Source: Chrysophaeum taylorii
Taxonomy: Eukaryota; Sar; Pelagophyceae; Pelagomonadales; Pelagomonadaceae
DNA length: 56,465 nt
Assembly (NCBI GenBank): GCA_029834535.1
Contig: JAQMWT010000559.1
Coordinates: 1-56,465 of the forward strand
Reading direction: 5' to 3'
Below the pieces are notes generated by a model. The model saw only the letters and a program-made list of their open reading frames with translations. It searched no databases and was not told the origin of the DNA. A program made the position numbers and the translations under genes. Shown one piece after another: positions 1-9,525 of this stretch. Position 1 is the first letter of the stretch, and every line of letters begins with the position of its first letter.

Positions 1-66
1 GGCGGCACGTGACATCGGTTAGATGCAGAGAGCAGAGCGCGTGTCCAAGCTGTGGATATTGGGGGG

Positions 67-1522
67 TTATCTCGCGGGTGCTACGGAAAGTGTCGACTGG
101 GTACGAATCGCAATGGCGGCTGTTGGGCTCAGAGTTCTGCAAGATGGAACCTGCATTGTGAACGGAGAGGAGCGAACCGGGTGCGTCATAGGAGCGTAAT
201 ACGCGAGTGCAGTATGAGCTGTGTCCGAAGCAGAATTCTGACAGTAATGTCGACAGATGCGAGGCATGATCAGAACTGGGCGAGGATGTCGCGTGAAGTG
301 GTGTTGTAACCGAACCATAGGGGTGCAGAGCTTCAACGTCAAGCATAGTGCTGGGAGGAACGTTAAAAGAGGTGAGCAAAGGACTCTGCGTGCGGCTATC
401 ATTTAGTGGTGGGCATTTGTTGCGCGAGACTGGTGATAACTGTGACATGTGGCGTTGGCGTGACAGAACTTCATTTGCATATGGCAGCATGCAGGCGAAA
501 GTCGAGCGAGCTGAAACTTGAGAGGTGTGACCTGCACGAGACTGACGGAAGAGCGTGGGAGGCTCTGAATTGCATTGATGACGGAACTTTGTGTCATCAC
601 AAATCGTCGGGGATTGGGTCGTCGGGTGTCGCGTCGAAGCGGGGAGGAACTACGAGTGCTCATCATGTCTTGGCGTGTGACAGAGGTCCTTAGGAAGAGG
701 GACTTCGGTACGTGTCTTGAAGTGAGTTCCGATGTAGCCAGAGTAGCCATAGGAGACATGACGGATGCGAATCGAAACAGACCTTGTCGGCGGTGGAAAG
801 CGAATGCGCCCTCGTAATTCGAACTGGGTGAAATCTTCGAATTGCCGGTGAGGCTGAGAGACCGTGGTTGCGGAACGAGCGCAGAGCCGGGCGGCGGTCG
901 GAGGGGGCGCGCCAGCGGTGGCTGAGACGACAGTGTTCTGCTTAGCCTGAACCAGAAAGTGTTCGGGCATCGTACTGTGCGGCAAGCGAGCGTGCATCTC
1001 AGTTGACTGTGAGTGTACCATGGGGATGGCGCAATGTTGGTAGTCTAAACCGAGAGGGGCGGTGAGCGTGCCGTCGCGAGTGCATAGGAGCCTGTGCGGT
1101 GTCTGGGCTGTAATCGGAATATGACGTATGGCGTCATACAAGGCGATGGGAGCTGAATCAGACGTGATGGGACTGGCTAGTAGTGCCGGGAGCAGCATGT
1201 CGGGGGTAACGCTCAGAGATGAGGGTGGAACGCAGTCCACTTCTATCTTGGTTGCCGTGTGTAACGGTACTATGAGCGTAAACATCTGACATGAAGGAAA
1301 TGATTGTGTCTCGAACGAGAATGCGGGAAAAGTCGCATGGGGAGGTTGCATATTGTCTCTGCTGCAGTCAAAAGCTCTGGAGGGAACCAATGGAGAAACC
1401 AGGAGCACATGGGTAGCGTCTGGTGGCCAAAGCTTCTGTGGGATTGGCCGAGGTGACTCCAAAGTTGGATTCCTTTTTTGGGTATGACTCGAGAGTTGCG
1501 ATGAGTTCATGCTCGAGATCAT
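67..1522 (-). pseudogene. Distal internal frames of the LARD element, no recognised domain
   Basis: Three consecutive minus-strand open frames (650-1522, 403-759, 67-402) in shifting phase. They match plus-strand frames at 48804-50344 of the second copy. The products are rich in Ser, Thr, Pro and His, and I recognise no domain, signal peptide or membrane segment. The two copies differ by many amino-acid changes and by phase shifts, so these frames look open by base composition (the sense strand is G-poor and has few stops) rather than by selection. They may be non-coding internal sequence of the retroelement. Confidence 0.35.
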
Positions 1523-3272
1523 AGTCGTCCACTAGATGACGTGAGGTGATCGCGAATGAGCGATGCGTCGACCTGGTGTAAGGGGAGACCGAGGTGGTGC
1601 AGTGACCTGCCTGGCTGAGGTAGCCGTGCTGGTAAGATTCCAGCGGGTGCGCATAACTCTGCAGAGTGCTGACATAGGCTTGTGCTTGATCTGCAGTCGT
1701 GCAGGGAGGCGAGATCGTCTGTGCTAATGCGGATTGCAGCGACAGGGACGGGTCAGGTGCCTGGGAGGCTGGAAGGCGGCCTTTGTCTTCCAGAGGCGAA
1801 GGGAGCAAGCAAAGCTGTAGCTTCATCTCATCGTGATCAGATAGGCGCAATGAGCTTGTGCGCGTGATCGTGGTGCGTTTACCTGTATCTTCATGATGTA
1901 CCTGTGTGTCCTGCGGTGGTGCTTCTGCGAGCGGGACATATATAAAGGACGGATCCATCGGCTGGGGTGCATCAGCTATGAATGATATAGGAGCCAGTAG
2001 CAGTGCAAGGTCGGGTAACAGAACGTGTGCGTGGTCGAGCAATTGAGCGTTGGACCTGGGCATCGTCTGCATAGTCTGGAACCGTGCTGTGCAGTTGGTT
2101 TGCATTGTCTCGTCTGCTACATCAATGGGCTGATTCGTGTAGTTAGCTTTTGTGATCTTGTTTTTCGTCTTGTCATCCAATAGAGACTGCGAGATAGTAC
2201 TCGTTCCTACGTGCGAGACTAAAAGTAGCTGTTGAGCAGCGGTGGAGAGCGGAGTGCTTACTTGTCTGGCAGTTTCTGTGGCTGTGAAGTTCCAGAGACA
2301 TGATTGCGCAGCGTCGGACGTCTTGGCATTGGGGATTGCCATAAAGTGACTCGTAAGTTCAAAGTCGGACGTCGGAGAATGCATCGAAAGACCTGTGAGG
2401 TCACCAATCGAAATACGCCCTCGTAAGGCGTGCGCGACGTTGTGCGGCCGCGATCGACTTATGTTGGTGATCGGAAGGTCGTGAGACACGTGGCGGCGCG
2501 GAGCGTCGGTGGGAATGGCGAGTGTCTTCGTGATAAAGGCGGTGACGCGGAGAGCATCGAAAAGCATGTCATGCCCCAAGAGCAAAAGCGCGCGATGCGG
2601 GTGGTCCGGAGTCAGTGCCAAAAGGGGTGTGGTTCGCGGCTGACCTGTCTGCAAGATAGTGCAGATGGGCGCGTGAGTTGAGATCCCGTGGCGGAGAGCA
2701 TCCGGCCTGGAGTGCTTGGGGTCCAGTGCGGGAATTCGAAAAGGGGGATCGCCGAAGGAGAGTGCAGTAGAACCAAGGGCGATGGAAGGGTCAGTTATGC
2801 TGGGTGCATCCTCAATGGCGGAGATGCGGGGACCAGAGCAGTGAGTGCCGTAGTGACCAGGGTTGCCCATAGGCGTGTAGTGCATTCGAAGGTGCGGGCA
2901 TGTCACGTGCGTCCTCGAATGAGGAGTGACGTGCCGAGCGATATGACGCTTTTGAGGGAGGCAACGTACGTGACTTGGGTGCATGTTTGTGGTGGGGCCG
3001 GGAGCTGGTGTGGAACGTGTGTCGTACATTCCAGTGATGCGAAAATGCTGCCAGAAGCGGTTCAAGTGGAGCGAGTCTGTGCATAGTGCGCGGAGAATGT
3101 TTCCTGAGAGCGCAACGTCGATTTTCCGGGGGCAGCGCAAGCGTGTGGCGTCCAGAAGAGAGCCATGCAAAGGGACATACAGGACCGAAGTGGTCGCAAT
3201 GGAATCGTGCATAGTTTGTGGCTGATCGGGTCGTTCGGAACTCTCGAAATCGTTGTCTATTGCTGCAGCCAT
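1368..3272 (-). CDS. Unrecognised 634-residue open frame of the LARD element
   Basis: A long minus-strand frame starting MAAAIDNDFESSERPDQ. Its counterpart in the second copy runs from about 47037 to 48717 but is broken there by a frameshift near 47860. The sequence is rich in His, Ser, Thr and Pro, and I see no catalytic motif, coiled coil or membrane segment. The neighbouring frames continue in other phases on both sides. The pair shows about as many replacement as silent differences by eye, so coding status is uncertain. It could be an extra protein of the element or untranslated packaging sequence. Confidence 0.35.
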   Translation of the reverse strand: MAAAIDNDFESSERPDQPQTMHDSIATTSVLYVPLHGSLLDATRLRCPRKIDVALSGNILRALCTDSLHLNRFWQHFRITGMYDTRSTPAPGPTTNMHPSHVRCLPQKRHIARHVTPHSRTHVTCPHLRMHYTPMGNPGHYGTHCSGPRISAIEDAPSITDPSIALGSTALSFGDPPFRIPALDPKHSRPDALRHGISTHAPICTILQTGQPRTTPLLALTPDHPHRALLLLGHDMLFDALRVTAFITKTLAIPTDAPRRHVSHDLPITNISRSRPHNVAHALRGRISIGDLTGLSMHSPTSDFELTSHFMAIPNAKTSDAAQSCLWNFTATETARQVSTPLSTAAQQLLLVSHVGTSTISQSLLDDKTKNKITKANYTNQPIDVADETMQTNCTARFQTMQTMPRSNAQLLDHAHVLLPDLALLLAPISFIADAPQPMDPSFIYVPLAEAPPQDTQVHHEDTGKRTTITRTSSLRLSDHDEMKLQLCLLPSPLEDKGRLPASQAPDPSLSLQSALAQTISPPCTTADQAQAYVSTLQSYAHPLESYQHGYLSQAGHCTTSVSPYTRSTHRSFAITSRHLVDDYDLEHELIATLESYPKKESNFGVTSANPTEALATRRYPCAPGFSIGSLQSF

Positions 3273-3323
3273 GGGGAAAGCTTTCCAGCAGCTTGGTCAC
3301 GGTGAGACATAAGGATCGGCAGC

Positions 3324-4024
3324 CTAAAGGATTGCGTCCTCTAACTGAAAGTTGTAGAGCGGGTGATCATGTGCTGCGACTGGTGCTCGTGCGAAGACAT
3401 CCATCGAATCGTGACATGGTGATCGCAGATGGGTCCATGCAACCTGCTGAGCAGTGTCATCCAGTGCATCCGGCCGAGAAGATGGATGGTGGGTGCAGCA
3501 GCAAGCGCCGGTGAGCGGCAGTGCGCGCCTGTCTTCGGGGAGCGAAGGCAGCGAGGTGGAACCAGCTTCGAAGTGATCGGGAGCTGCTGATCGAGAGATA
3601 TCGATCAAGGCGGGAGTGCCTTGTGAGTCTGAGCGGACACCTGCAGGTGCGGTGCGTGCCTGCGAGTATGTTGACCGTGGGACCGTTGACAGCGTGTCTT
3701 GTCCTTGTGGATACGGCATTGCGGGGGCATTGGTGGTGCTTGGATCAGGCGGCTGATCTGGAATGGTCGAGGAGACCATCTTCGAGACTAGTGAAGTGGG
3801 TCTTGCTTCTTCGCTGTATGCATCATACCAGAGGGCTGAATCCGAGGGGATGTTGTAAGTAGCCTGCGGCTCTTGTGCCTGGGGCATAGAGTACGGCGGA
3901 GCCTTAGGTTCTTAGGTGTGGTTGCAATAGTCGATGTAGGCGTAATACTCGGGAACATCTCGAGGTGTCTTGTTCTTTGACTGGTCGAAAGTGGGAACGA
4001 GGTGGCTTGGTGTTCCTTCGACAA
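3324..4024 (-). pseudogene. Unrecognised LARD internal frames downstream of the gag-like gene
   Basis: Two overlapping minus-strand frames (3788-4024 and 3324-3887) that match the plus-strand region 46310-46990 of the second copy, where they form the start of one long frame (46400-47875). The product is Pro/Ser/Thr-rich and of low complexity. No domain is recognised. The frames sit between the gag-like protein and the 634-residue frame and probably belong to the same ancestral reading frame, now split by indels. Confidence 0.35.
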
Positions 4025-5342
4025 GAATGCTTCCTGGGCCGTTGAGCCCGAAGAGAGAAGAAGCCCTTATGCATGTATTGGCAGCATGATGGTGAGCATG
4101 ACCTTCAGGCAAAGAGCTGTCTTTTGATAATTCGGAACTTGTCGACTCTTGATGTTGGTGGTCTTGTTTCTTGGTGGGACTTTGCATGTGGTGATCGTCG
4201 CTGGTGGTAGGGGTACGGTCGCCGGTATTGGATGTGCGCCCTCGCAACTCGGACGCGGGGATGTGGTCGAGTTGGGATGAACCAGGTGGCTGAGAAGGCG
4301 AGCGGGTGCAAAGGGGTTCAGGGGGTGCCAGAGAGGCGAAGAGTGATCTGGCAGAGGAGGAGGGGCCAGACATGGCGGGGGGTTGAGAACTGAGAGACGG
4401 AGTGGGTGGTGAACCAGGAGAACCAGGTCCGGGGCATCCGTGGAGGTGGTGATGATACTCGGGGAGAGTCGGGGGAGAGGCATTGGAGGTTGGTTCGGAA
4501 GGGGATGAAGGTTGGTTGCGGATGGGGAAAGGAGGTAAAAGATGCGATGCAGCATCGTTTGTGGGGTGGGTGGCATCTAGTGAGGTGAGAATGGTGTGGA
4601 GGACGGCGTTGGTTTCAAAGTGGGAGTTGCGGATATCAGCGTGGGCAGTTTCGAGTGCCTTGAGCTGTGTGTGGGTGAGATGGAGTTCCGCGTGGGTGGA
4701 GATGAGTTCGTCGGCTTGGATGGCGAGCTGGGCAGTGGCGAAAGCCAGGGCGGCCTCGGTGATGTTGAGTTTGGCGGGTGTGGATGACAAAGCGTCATTC
4801 TCAGGAAGGGGATGGGTAGTTCGGCGAGGGGGTTGACGAGGATATTGGGGAATTTGAATAGATGGTGACGTGGGAGTCGCTGGTAGTGGGGAGTTAGGCT
4901 CCAGTGAAGGAGGTGGAGGCTCCGGTGGGGTTGGTGGAGTGAAGAGATTATTGTTGAGTGGTGGTCGAGTGTTCAACATTGCTGGGATATTCGAACGAAC
5001 AAGGTAGAGTGTCCTCGTGAATGTGGGGTATGCCAGGTTGTGGAGTGACCTTGGCGATGCCTGGGTCCGGAGGGAAGGCAGTAGGGTCTGAGACTCTGCC
5101 GTGGGGTGTTTGACATCCGGTGGAGTAGTCGGCATGAGGGGGGGTGACCATCGAGATGATCGGGTCTTGGGTCGCGACTTCGTGCGAAGTTTGCTTTTGC
5201 TTGAGGGGAGGGGTCGTAAGAACAGCTGGTTTTGGAGCTTGTTCAAATTGCTCGTCTTGATCGAGTTGCACGTCTTGATCGAGTTGCTCGTCTTGATCGA
5301 GCTGCTCGTCTTGAGCTTCGATTTTTGCGGCGAGCGCAGCAT
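3912..5342 (-). CDS. gag-like coiled-coil and Pro-rich protein (main part)
   Basis: A 476-residue minus-strand frame. The middle holds a long alanine-rich heptad region (around residues 190-260, with motifs such as ALAFATAQLA and LKALETAHADIRNSH) typical of a coiled coil; the rest is Pro/Ser/Thr-rich. The same protein occurs on the plus strand at 37073-37916 and continues at 45075-45246 and 45616-46066, where two elements interrupt it. Position just inside the LTR and PBS suggests a structural (gag-like) role. No CCHC knuckle is visible. The N-terminus is in another phase (4948-5511), so one frameshift separates them. Confidence 0.55.
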   Translation of the reverse strand: MLRSPQKSKLKTSSSIKTSNSIKTCNSIKTSNLNKLQNQLFLRPLPSSKSKLRTKSRPKTRSSRWSPPLMPTTPPDVKHPTAESQTLLPSLRTQASPRSLHNLAYPTFTRTLYLVRSNIPAMLNTRPPLNNNLFTPPTPPEPPPPSLEPNSPLPATPTSPSIQIPQYPRQPPRRTTHPLPENDALSSTPAKLNITEAALAFATAQLAIQADELISTHAELHLTHTQLKALETAHADIRNSHFETNAVLHTILTSLDATHPTNDAASHLLPPFPIRNQPSSPSEPTSNASPPTLPEYHHHLHGCPGPGSPGSPPTPSLSSQPPAMSGPSSSARSLFASLAPPEPLCTRSPSQPPGSSQLDHIPASELRGRTSNTGDRTPTTSDDHHMQSPTKKQDHQHQESTSSELSKDSSLPEGHAHHHAANTCIRASSLFGLNGPGSILVEGTPSHLVPTFDQSKNKTPRDVPEYYAYIDYCNHT

Positions 5343-5511
5343 AGTCGGCAGCGTGTTTGGCTCTGAGAACAGCGTGATCAGCGTCGAGTTGATCTAAGAA
5401 ATTAGCTTTGAGCTGTTGCAAATTAGCTTGGAGCTGGTGCCAGAGAGCTTGTTGTGTAGCGAATTGCGTCGCTACTTCCAGACTCAGGACTTGTGGGTCG
5501 TGAGTCGCCAT
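4948..5511 (-). CDS. gag-like protein, N-terminal part
   Basis: A minus-strand frame beginning MATHDPQVLSLEVATQFATQ at an ATG about 210 bases inside the PBS. Residues 10-85 are rich in Gln, Leu, Ala and Asp and should form a coiled coil; a short acidic repeat (DEQLDQ units) lies near residue 70. The same start occurs at 36738 (+) and 54369 (+), so the ATG is shared by three copies, which supports this start. The frame runs out of phase with the longer coiled-coil frame at 3912-5342. Confidence 0.6.
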   Translation of the reverse strand: MATHDPQVLSLEVATQFATQQALWHQLQANLQQLKANFLDQLDADHAVLRAKHAADYAALAAKIEAQDEQLDQDEQLDQDVQLDQDEQFEQAPKPAVLTTPPLKQKQTSHEVATQDPIISMVTPPHADYSTGCQTPHGRVSDPTAFPPDPGIAKVTPQPGIPHIHEDTLPCSFEYPSNVEHSTTTQQ

Positions 5512-5719
5512 TGTTTTTGGGGTTGTGTTTTGCGCGTTGTTGGTTGCCTTTCACACTTTTTCACACTTGTTCACCAGTAGCAAGCGATGAGACTCGACTA
5601 CGGTCTTAAAACTTTCAGGAACTTCAGGAGATTGCTCTTGCCTGGAAATCCCGAGTCTTTGTCCGAGACGTCGATCGAGATCGATGTCTTTCGGTGGACG
5701 TTTCTCTACCGGTACCGGA

Positions 5720-5732
5720 CTGGGTCCAAACC
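5720..5732 (-). other. Degenerate primer-binding site of the LARD element
   Basis: On the minus strand GGTTTGGACCCAG directly follows the LTR end. It is a decayed form of GGTTATGGGCCCAG seen at 8963, 32199 and 54161. The second LARD copy has the same altered site at 36528-36540. Confidence 0.6.
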
Positions 5733-5921
5733 TAGAGAACAGTAGAAATCACTGTGCCCCTGGTAGAGAATGATGGCAGTGGCAGTGCCACTCTTATTGC
5801 CCTGTCTCTAACGACACAAAGAGCAGCACGGTGTTCGACACAGCGATTTTGGGTGTTTAGTGTGAGTGCGAGATAAAAGGGGGGGGGGGGTCCTAACCCT
5901 ACATGGATTTTTCTATCTCTA
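5733..5921 (-). repeat. LTR of the left LARD element (5' LTR, about 189 bp)
   Basis: On the minus strand it begins TAGAGATAGAA and ends CTCTA, like the LTRs at 36342-36527, 52009-52198 and 53980-54160. It contains a G-run (5879-5890 on the plus strand) and ends exactly at the PBS-like site. The short inverted ends TAGAG/CTCTA replace the usual TG/CA. Confidence 0.8.
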
Positions 5922-6022
5922 GTGAATAACACGGGGTTTTCTTAAATCAGAAGGTGCTAAAATTAAGGGAACTAACCCTAGAATAGGGGGGTACTAACTC
6001 TAATTCAAATTTTCTATCTCTA
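5922..6022 (-). repeat. Half of an older variant LTR
   Basis: About 100 bp closely related to the second half of 54802-54997 (shared stretch around GTGAATAACAC...TTTTCTTAAAT and the ending TATCTCTA). The LARD LTR abuts it directly, so the LARD appears to have inserted into an existing related LTR. Confidence 0.6.
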
Positions 6023-6590
6023 CGCTGGGAGGGGGCTTATCGGGGTTACGCAGCACGTGCGGGGGAGGGCGGAGTCGTCGACCCAGGAGAGGATACCCTC
6101 GGGGTTGCCGACTCGACAGAGAGCCACGTAGAGCTGGACGTGGCAGAAGACGGGCTTGGGCAAGAGGACGCCGACCTTGCGGGGCGTCTGCCCCTGGCTC
6201 TTGTTGATCGTTTGGCGTCGGCGGGGCTTAAGGGATACTGGTTGGAAGAGCCTCGGTGACACGACACGATCGATGATGTGTCGAGTGCCGTTGCAGTGGC
6301 CGTGCGACGGGTCGAGGTTGCGAAGACTTTAAGCTCGCGATCAAAGTCAGCATGCCGTTGGTTGTCAGGGAGCTGAAAACTCGACTGTAAAGAGTCGGCC
6401 GAAAAGAACTCCGACGCCTCGTCTCCGGGAAAGGCCGCGGTCATGCGCGCGTTGTCAGCATCGACAACATCGTTTCGACGGGGCGTGAGAATGGCGCGCT
6501 GAAAGAGCCACCGCGGGTCGTGGAAATAGTGTGCGAGGTCGCCGTAGACGGCTTGGAGGATCAATGTTTGGCTCGCGCGCCTACCTGAGC
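6020..6590 (-). pseudogene. PIF1/Helitron-type helicase, C-terminal fragment
   Basis: Minus-strand peptides in two phases. The first has ILQAVYGDLAHYF, then AILTPRRNDVVDADNAR and an FPGDE segment. The second has NKSQGQTPRKVGVLLPKPVF followed by QLYVALCRV. These are the conserved C-terminal motifs of PIF1-like helicases in Helitrons (motif V/VI region: TINKSQGQT and LYVALSRV). Walker A and B and the replication initiator are missing, and the frame is shifted between the two halves. A replicative function for this copy is excluded. Confidence 0.75.
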
Positions 6591-6654
6591 CTTACCCTGA
6601 TTCGGGGGACAGACGAACAGACAGACAAACAAACATCTCCTTTCAAGAAGATAG
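6023..6654 (-). mobile_element. Helitron-like fragment 1
   Basis: Carries the C-terminal helicase part shared with the fragments at 6655-8271, 16320-17773 and 55661-56465. Its left (3') end is cut by the LTR remnant ending at 6022. Its right end has the (GACA/AACA)n tract typical of the family, then TCAAGAAGATAG before the next copy. No Rep/HUH nuclease is present, so it is non-autonomous. Confidence 0.6.
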
Positions 6655-6664
6655 GACAAGTGCA

Positions 6665-7080
6665 GGCCAGTAAGCTCACCTAGTCCCAATCTCTATCCCC
6701 AGTAAGTTCACCTGGTCAGTAAGTTCACCTAGTCCCAATCTCTAACCCCAGCCAATCTAAGCTGCTTTGATGAGCGCACGTTCGCTAACCTTCGAGTTGC
6801 TCCTAAAACCCCCGTAAGTTCGGCGTAAACTCACTCGTGCTCACATCAACTCACCCCACTCTCCTTTGAGCTCGTCGCTCTCACCCCTGCCAATCAAAGC
6901 TGCTTTGATCCGCACACGCCGCTGGCCTTTGAGTTTCCTCTCAAAACCCCAGTAAGTTCACTTGGTCCCAGTAAGTTCACCTGGTCACTGAGTTCACCTA
7001 GCCCCAATCTCCAACCCCAGTAAGTTCACCTGGTTCCAGTAAGTTCACCTGGTCCCAGTAAGCTCACCTACAGTGCGCGT
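6665..7080. repeat. Minisatellite with unit CCAGTAAGTTCACCTGGT
   Basis: Degenerate 17-20 bp units (CAGTAAGTTCACCTGGTCCC and variants) interspersed with AATCTCTAACCCCAG. The same array occurs at 16325-16680 at the equivalent end of another Helitron-like copy, so it is part of the element. The unit is nearly palindromic (CCAG...CTGG). Confidence 0.8.
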
Positions 7081-7084
7081 GTAG

Positions 7085-7672
7085 ACGCCGGGATGGGGCT
7101 TATCGGTATTGCGCAGCACGTGTGGGGTAGGGTGGAGTCGTCGACCCAGAAGAGGATATCCTCGGGGTTGCCGATCGACAGAGAGCCACGTAGAGCTGGA
7201 CGTGTCAGAAGACGGGCTTGGGCAAGAGGACGCCGACCTTGCGGGGCGTCTGGCCCTGCCTCTTGTTGATCGTTTGGCGTAGGCGTGCCTTAAGGGATAC
7301 GAAGTTGGTTGGAGGAGCCTCGTTGGAGGAGCCTCGGTGACATGACACGATCGATCATGTATCTGGTACCGTTGCAATGGCCGTGCGACGCGTCGAGGTT
7401 GCGAAGACCTTAAGCTCGCGCTCAAATTCAGCTTGCTGTTGGTTGTGAGGGAGTTGAAAACTCGACTGTAAAGAGCGAGGCGTCGTCTTCCCACCCAACC
7501 TAGTCGGCCGAAAAGAACTCCGACGCCTCGTCTCCGGAAAGGCCGCGGTCATGCGCGCGCTGTCATCATCGACAACATCGTTTCGACGGGGCGTGAGAAT
7601 GGCGCGCTGAAAGAGCCGCCGCGGTCGTGGAAATAGTCTGCGAGGTCGCCGTAGACGGCTTGGAGGATCAAT
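7085..7672 (-). pseudogene. Helitron-type helicase C-terminal fragment, copy 2
   Basis: Same helicase fragment as at 6020-6590, with the TINK-type motif region, the arginine-rich linker and the AILTPRR-region DNA (around 7585) all recognisable on the minus strand. It is broken by several frameshifts and by an extra segment near 7480-7500 that is also present in fragment 3. No Walker motifs. Confidence 0.65.
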
Positions 7673-7979
7673 GTCTGGCTCGCGTGCCTACCTGAGCCTT
7701 ACCCTGATTCGGGGGACAACCTGGGTGGCAAGGGGCTCCGCCAACTTCACAGAGGCAAAGGCGGCCCAAACTCGCCGCATCTACCGTGAGTGGGGGATCG
7801 CCAACGCATCAGGCCGGGCTCGCTGTGCCCTCACCTCCCTCACCCATGTCGCCGCCTCGGGAAACCCCACCCAGGCCGCCCGATCCCAGCAGGACGTCAC
7901 CCTTCGTCGCACATACGTCCGGCGGCAGCATGCGTACGACCTACGAACGGGGCCCGTCCTCTCTTCGCCTGCCCCATGA
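7671..7979 (+). CDS. Conserved Ala/Arg-rich open frame in Helitron-like copies
   Basis: A 102-residue plus-strand frame with the core FTEAKAAQTRRIYREWGIA. It recurs with few changes in fragment 3 (17259-17612), where it is 15 residues longer at the N-terminal side. I do not recognise the protein. It lies on the strand opposite the helicase, at the helicase's 5' side. It could be a small captured gene or simply a GC-rich open frame. Conservation between two copies reflects common ancestry and is not by itself evidence of coding. Confidence 0.25.
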   Translation: MSGSRAYLSLTLIRGTTWVARGSANFTEAKAAQTRRIYREWGIANASGRARCALTSLTHVAASGNPTQAARSQQDVTLRRTYVRRQHAYDLRTGPVLSSPAP

Positions 7980-8029
7980 CTCGGCGATGACCCCGACTAG
8001 GTCCGCGTACTTATCTCCGCCCGTCAGGC

Positions 8030-8265
8030 ACATCCCTCCTACCCCACACCCCCCCCCCACATCCTTCATGCCCCCCGCCCACACCCCCCTCTTAGCAGTC
8101 GACATTTAAAGACAAACAAACTCCCACAAACCCACCCACATCCTTCATGCCCCCCACACACACACCCCTCTTAGCAGTCGACATTTAAAGACAAACAAAC
8201 TCCTACCCCACAAAACAACCCACATCCTTCGTGCCCCTCTTAGCAGTCGACCTTTAAAGACAAAC
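8030..8265. repeat. Three tandem copies of a 65-75 bp C-rich unit
   Basis: Each unit runs from ACATCCTTCATGCCCC through CTCTTAGCAGTCGACATTTAAAGACAAACAA. Single or double copies occur at 17670-17735 and, inverted, at 55733-55870. This marks the 5' end zone of the Helitron-like family. Confidence 0.8.
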
Positions 8266-8271
8266 AACCCC

Positions 8272-8567
8272 CCAGGTGTGGGTGTGTTAGGTGAGATTTT
8301 AGCGAACAGGTTGTATAGGGTAATGAATGCCGTGAGGCAAATGGGATTAGAAGACCCCTGTAATGGTTGAGTAGAAGATCTCCTAAAACCCAGGTGATGA
8401 TAAGTGCATTCAGAGTGGGACTTGTGAGTAGATTGTTCGAGAGCTTGCTGTGAATGAAGCCTGAGAAACAGAAGATTCAAGGTCTCAAGCTCATAGAGAC
8501 TTAGCCGAACGGAACCTGTGCGCGAATATAAAGGAAAGGTTTTAGGTGAGGAGATTGATGGTGGATC
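8272..8567 (-). pseudogene. Retrotransposon DNMT, C-terminal fragment (split gene, third piece)
   Basis: A minus-strand peptide starting at the duplicated GGATC and reading PPSISSPKTFPLYSRTGSVR, then LYELETLNLLFLRLHSQQ. It matches the C-terminal part of the copia DNMT at 24279-24800. The upstream part of the same gene is at 15351 and above; a copia element (8568-15350) separates the two. Removing that element and one GGATC joins the frames in phase (RVYLD then PPSI). The downstream end is cut by Helitron-like fragment 2. Confidence 0.75.
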
Positions 8568-8962
8568 TCCAGAGAGCGACACTATGATGTGTGCGACACT
8601 GGAACATTTCACACCGATCTCTACAAGAGGGTTTTCTCTCCGTAATACGGCTTTCCCTCCTTCCTTCCTTACCCTTCCGCAATTATATTTTTCACGATTA
8701 TGAAGAGCCCAGTCTGAAGCTCTTTTCCAACATGGAGTAGGGCTCCAGGTGCGTACCGTCAGGTACGGGGTTTTCTGTTTAATTAACGGAGGCTTCGTTC
8801 CTCGTTGTCAGTGTAAACGCTTCTATGGGACCTAATGTCCTTAAGGAGTTAGGGCTTAAATCCCTACTTTGTGTAGTAGCATGTGGCAAGCGGAATGGTC
8901 TGTACACGCCTAAGACTGCACGCAGTCTCTACCATGTACCCGGAGAGGGTCAAATCTCTCTA
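8568..8962 (+). repeat. 5' LTR of the plus-strand copia element
   Basis: Begins TCCAGAGAG and ends CTCTCTA. The partner is 14956-15350, and a third related copy lies inverted at 34626-35044. The ends are not TG/CA but are a short inverted pair (AGAG/CTCT). Confidence 0.88.
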
Positions 8963-8976
8963 GGTTATGGGCCCAG
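8963..8976 (+). other. Primer-binding site matching the initiator tRNA-Met anticodon arm
   Basis: GGTTATGGGCCCAG starts at the first base after the LTR. Its complement CTGGGCCCATAACC is the anticodon stem-loop of eukaryotic initiator tRNA-Met (anticodon CAU) and not the tRNA 3' end. This is the half-tRNA primer type known from Drosophila copia. Confidence 0.85.
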
Positions 8977-9525
8977 ATGCGTAGGTGTGTCAGCCCAACT
9001 GTGTTGTACGTATAAATGGAGTGATCAATTTACGCCTGATCACGAGTACAATGCGACAATGTGTTTGGCGGTGGTCTACTGTACATATTTGTTGTACGAC
9101 GGTATGTGCCCACCAGTTAAATTGGTTTGTGACCGAGTTGGGTCGGTCACTGGTCATATGCACTCGCATAGCCTATAAAATTAAAAATTTCCCTACACAA
9201 GCCGCGGAAACTTGTACGAGTTTTTCCTCCTATTCCCCAACAAAAGACTGTCTGCTCGAGAATTAATCCATTCTTCAGTCTCAAGTCATCCTGTTTTTTA
9301 ATAAGATGTTGATTTGTTTGGTCTTGTAAATAAGCCCACGCTTAAAATAGCGTACTGTACATATAACCCGCACTCGAGAAACCCTTCATTCTTATGTGTG
9401 GAATATGTCTATCAATCCTATAACCTATTCTTTAATAGGTCACAGCCAGGTCAAAACAAAAACCAATATCCAGTACGGATATCTACAAACAAGAACAAAT
9501 CCTCGTTGATAAAATTAACGCAGGA
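8977..9525 (+). other. Leader of the plus-strand copia element
   Basis: A/T-rich sequence between PBS and gag. It contains repeated GTAC-bearing words (TGTACATAT, GTACGTATAAAT) and a possible hairpin around GATCAATTTACGCCTGATC, but no convincing gene. Confidence 0.6.

Larger units (their letters stand above)
1..5921 (-). mobile_element. LARD-like LTR retroelement, left copy (truncated by window edge)
   Basis: This is the minus-strand half of a large LTR element whose other copy lies at 36342-52198 on the plus strand. The order is LTR (5733-5921), a PBS-like site (5720-5732), a coiled-coil gag-like protein, then several kb of C/A/T-rich, G-poor sequence with long open frames but no protease, integrase, RT or RNase H that I recognise. 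The distal LTR lies beyond position 1. Absence of pol together with a long internal region fits the large retrotransposon derivative (LARD) class, which would be mobilised in trans. The class assignment is inference; homology to the second copy is directly visible. Confidence 0.75.
6655..8271 (-). mobile_element. Helitron-like fragment 2
   Basis: Minus-oriented element with its 3' side at left (starting ACAAGTGCAGGCC, the same terminus as fragment 3 at 16320). Then come a minisatellite, a helicase fragment, a conserved plus-strand open frame and a C-rich tandem repeat ending in GACAAACAA. It sits directly against the 3' end of a minus-strand DNMT gene (8272-8567) and truncates it. Exact termini are inferred from comparison with fragment 3. 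Confidence 0.6.

Noticed and set aside
1..5511. Interpreting the LARD long frames as a fast-evolving host gene
   Set aside because: A second copy exists between LTRs with a target duplication, so the sequence is part of a mobile element.
6665..7080. Regular short repeats that could be mistaken for a CRISPR array
   Set aside because: Units are degenerate, have no unique spacers of constant length, recur inside Helitron-like copies and lie in a eukaryotic context.
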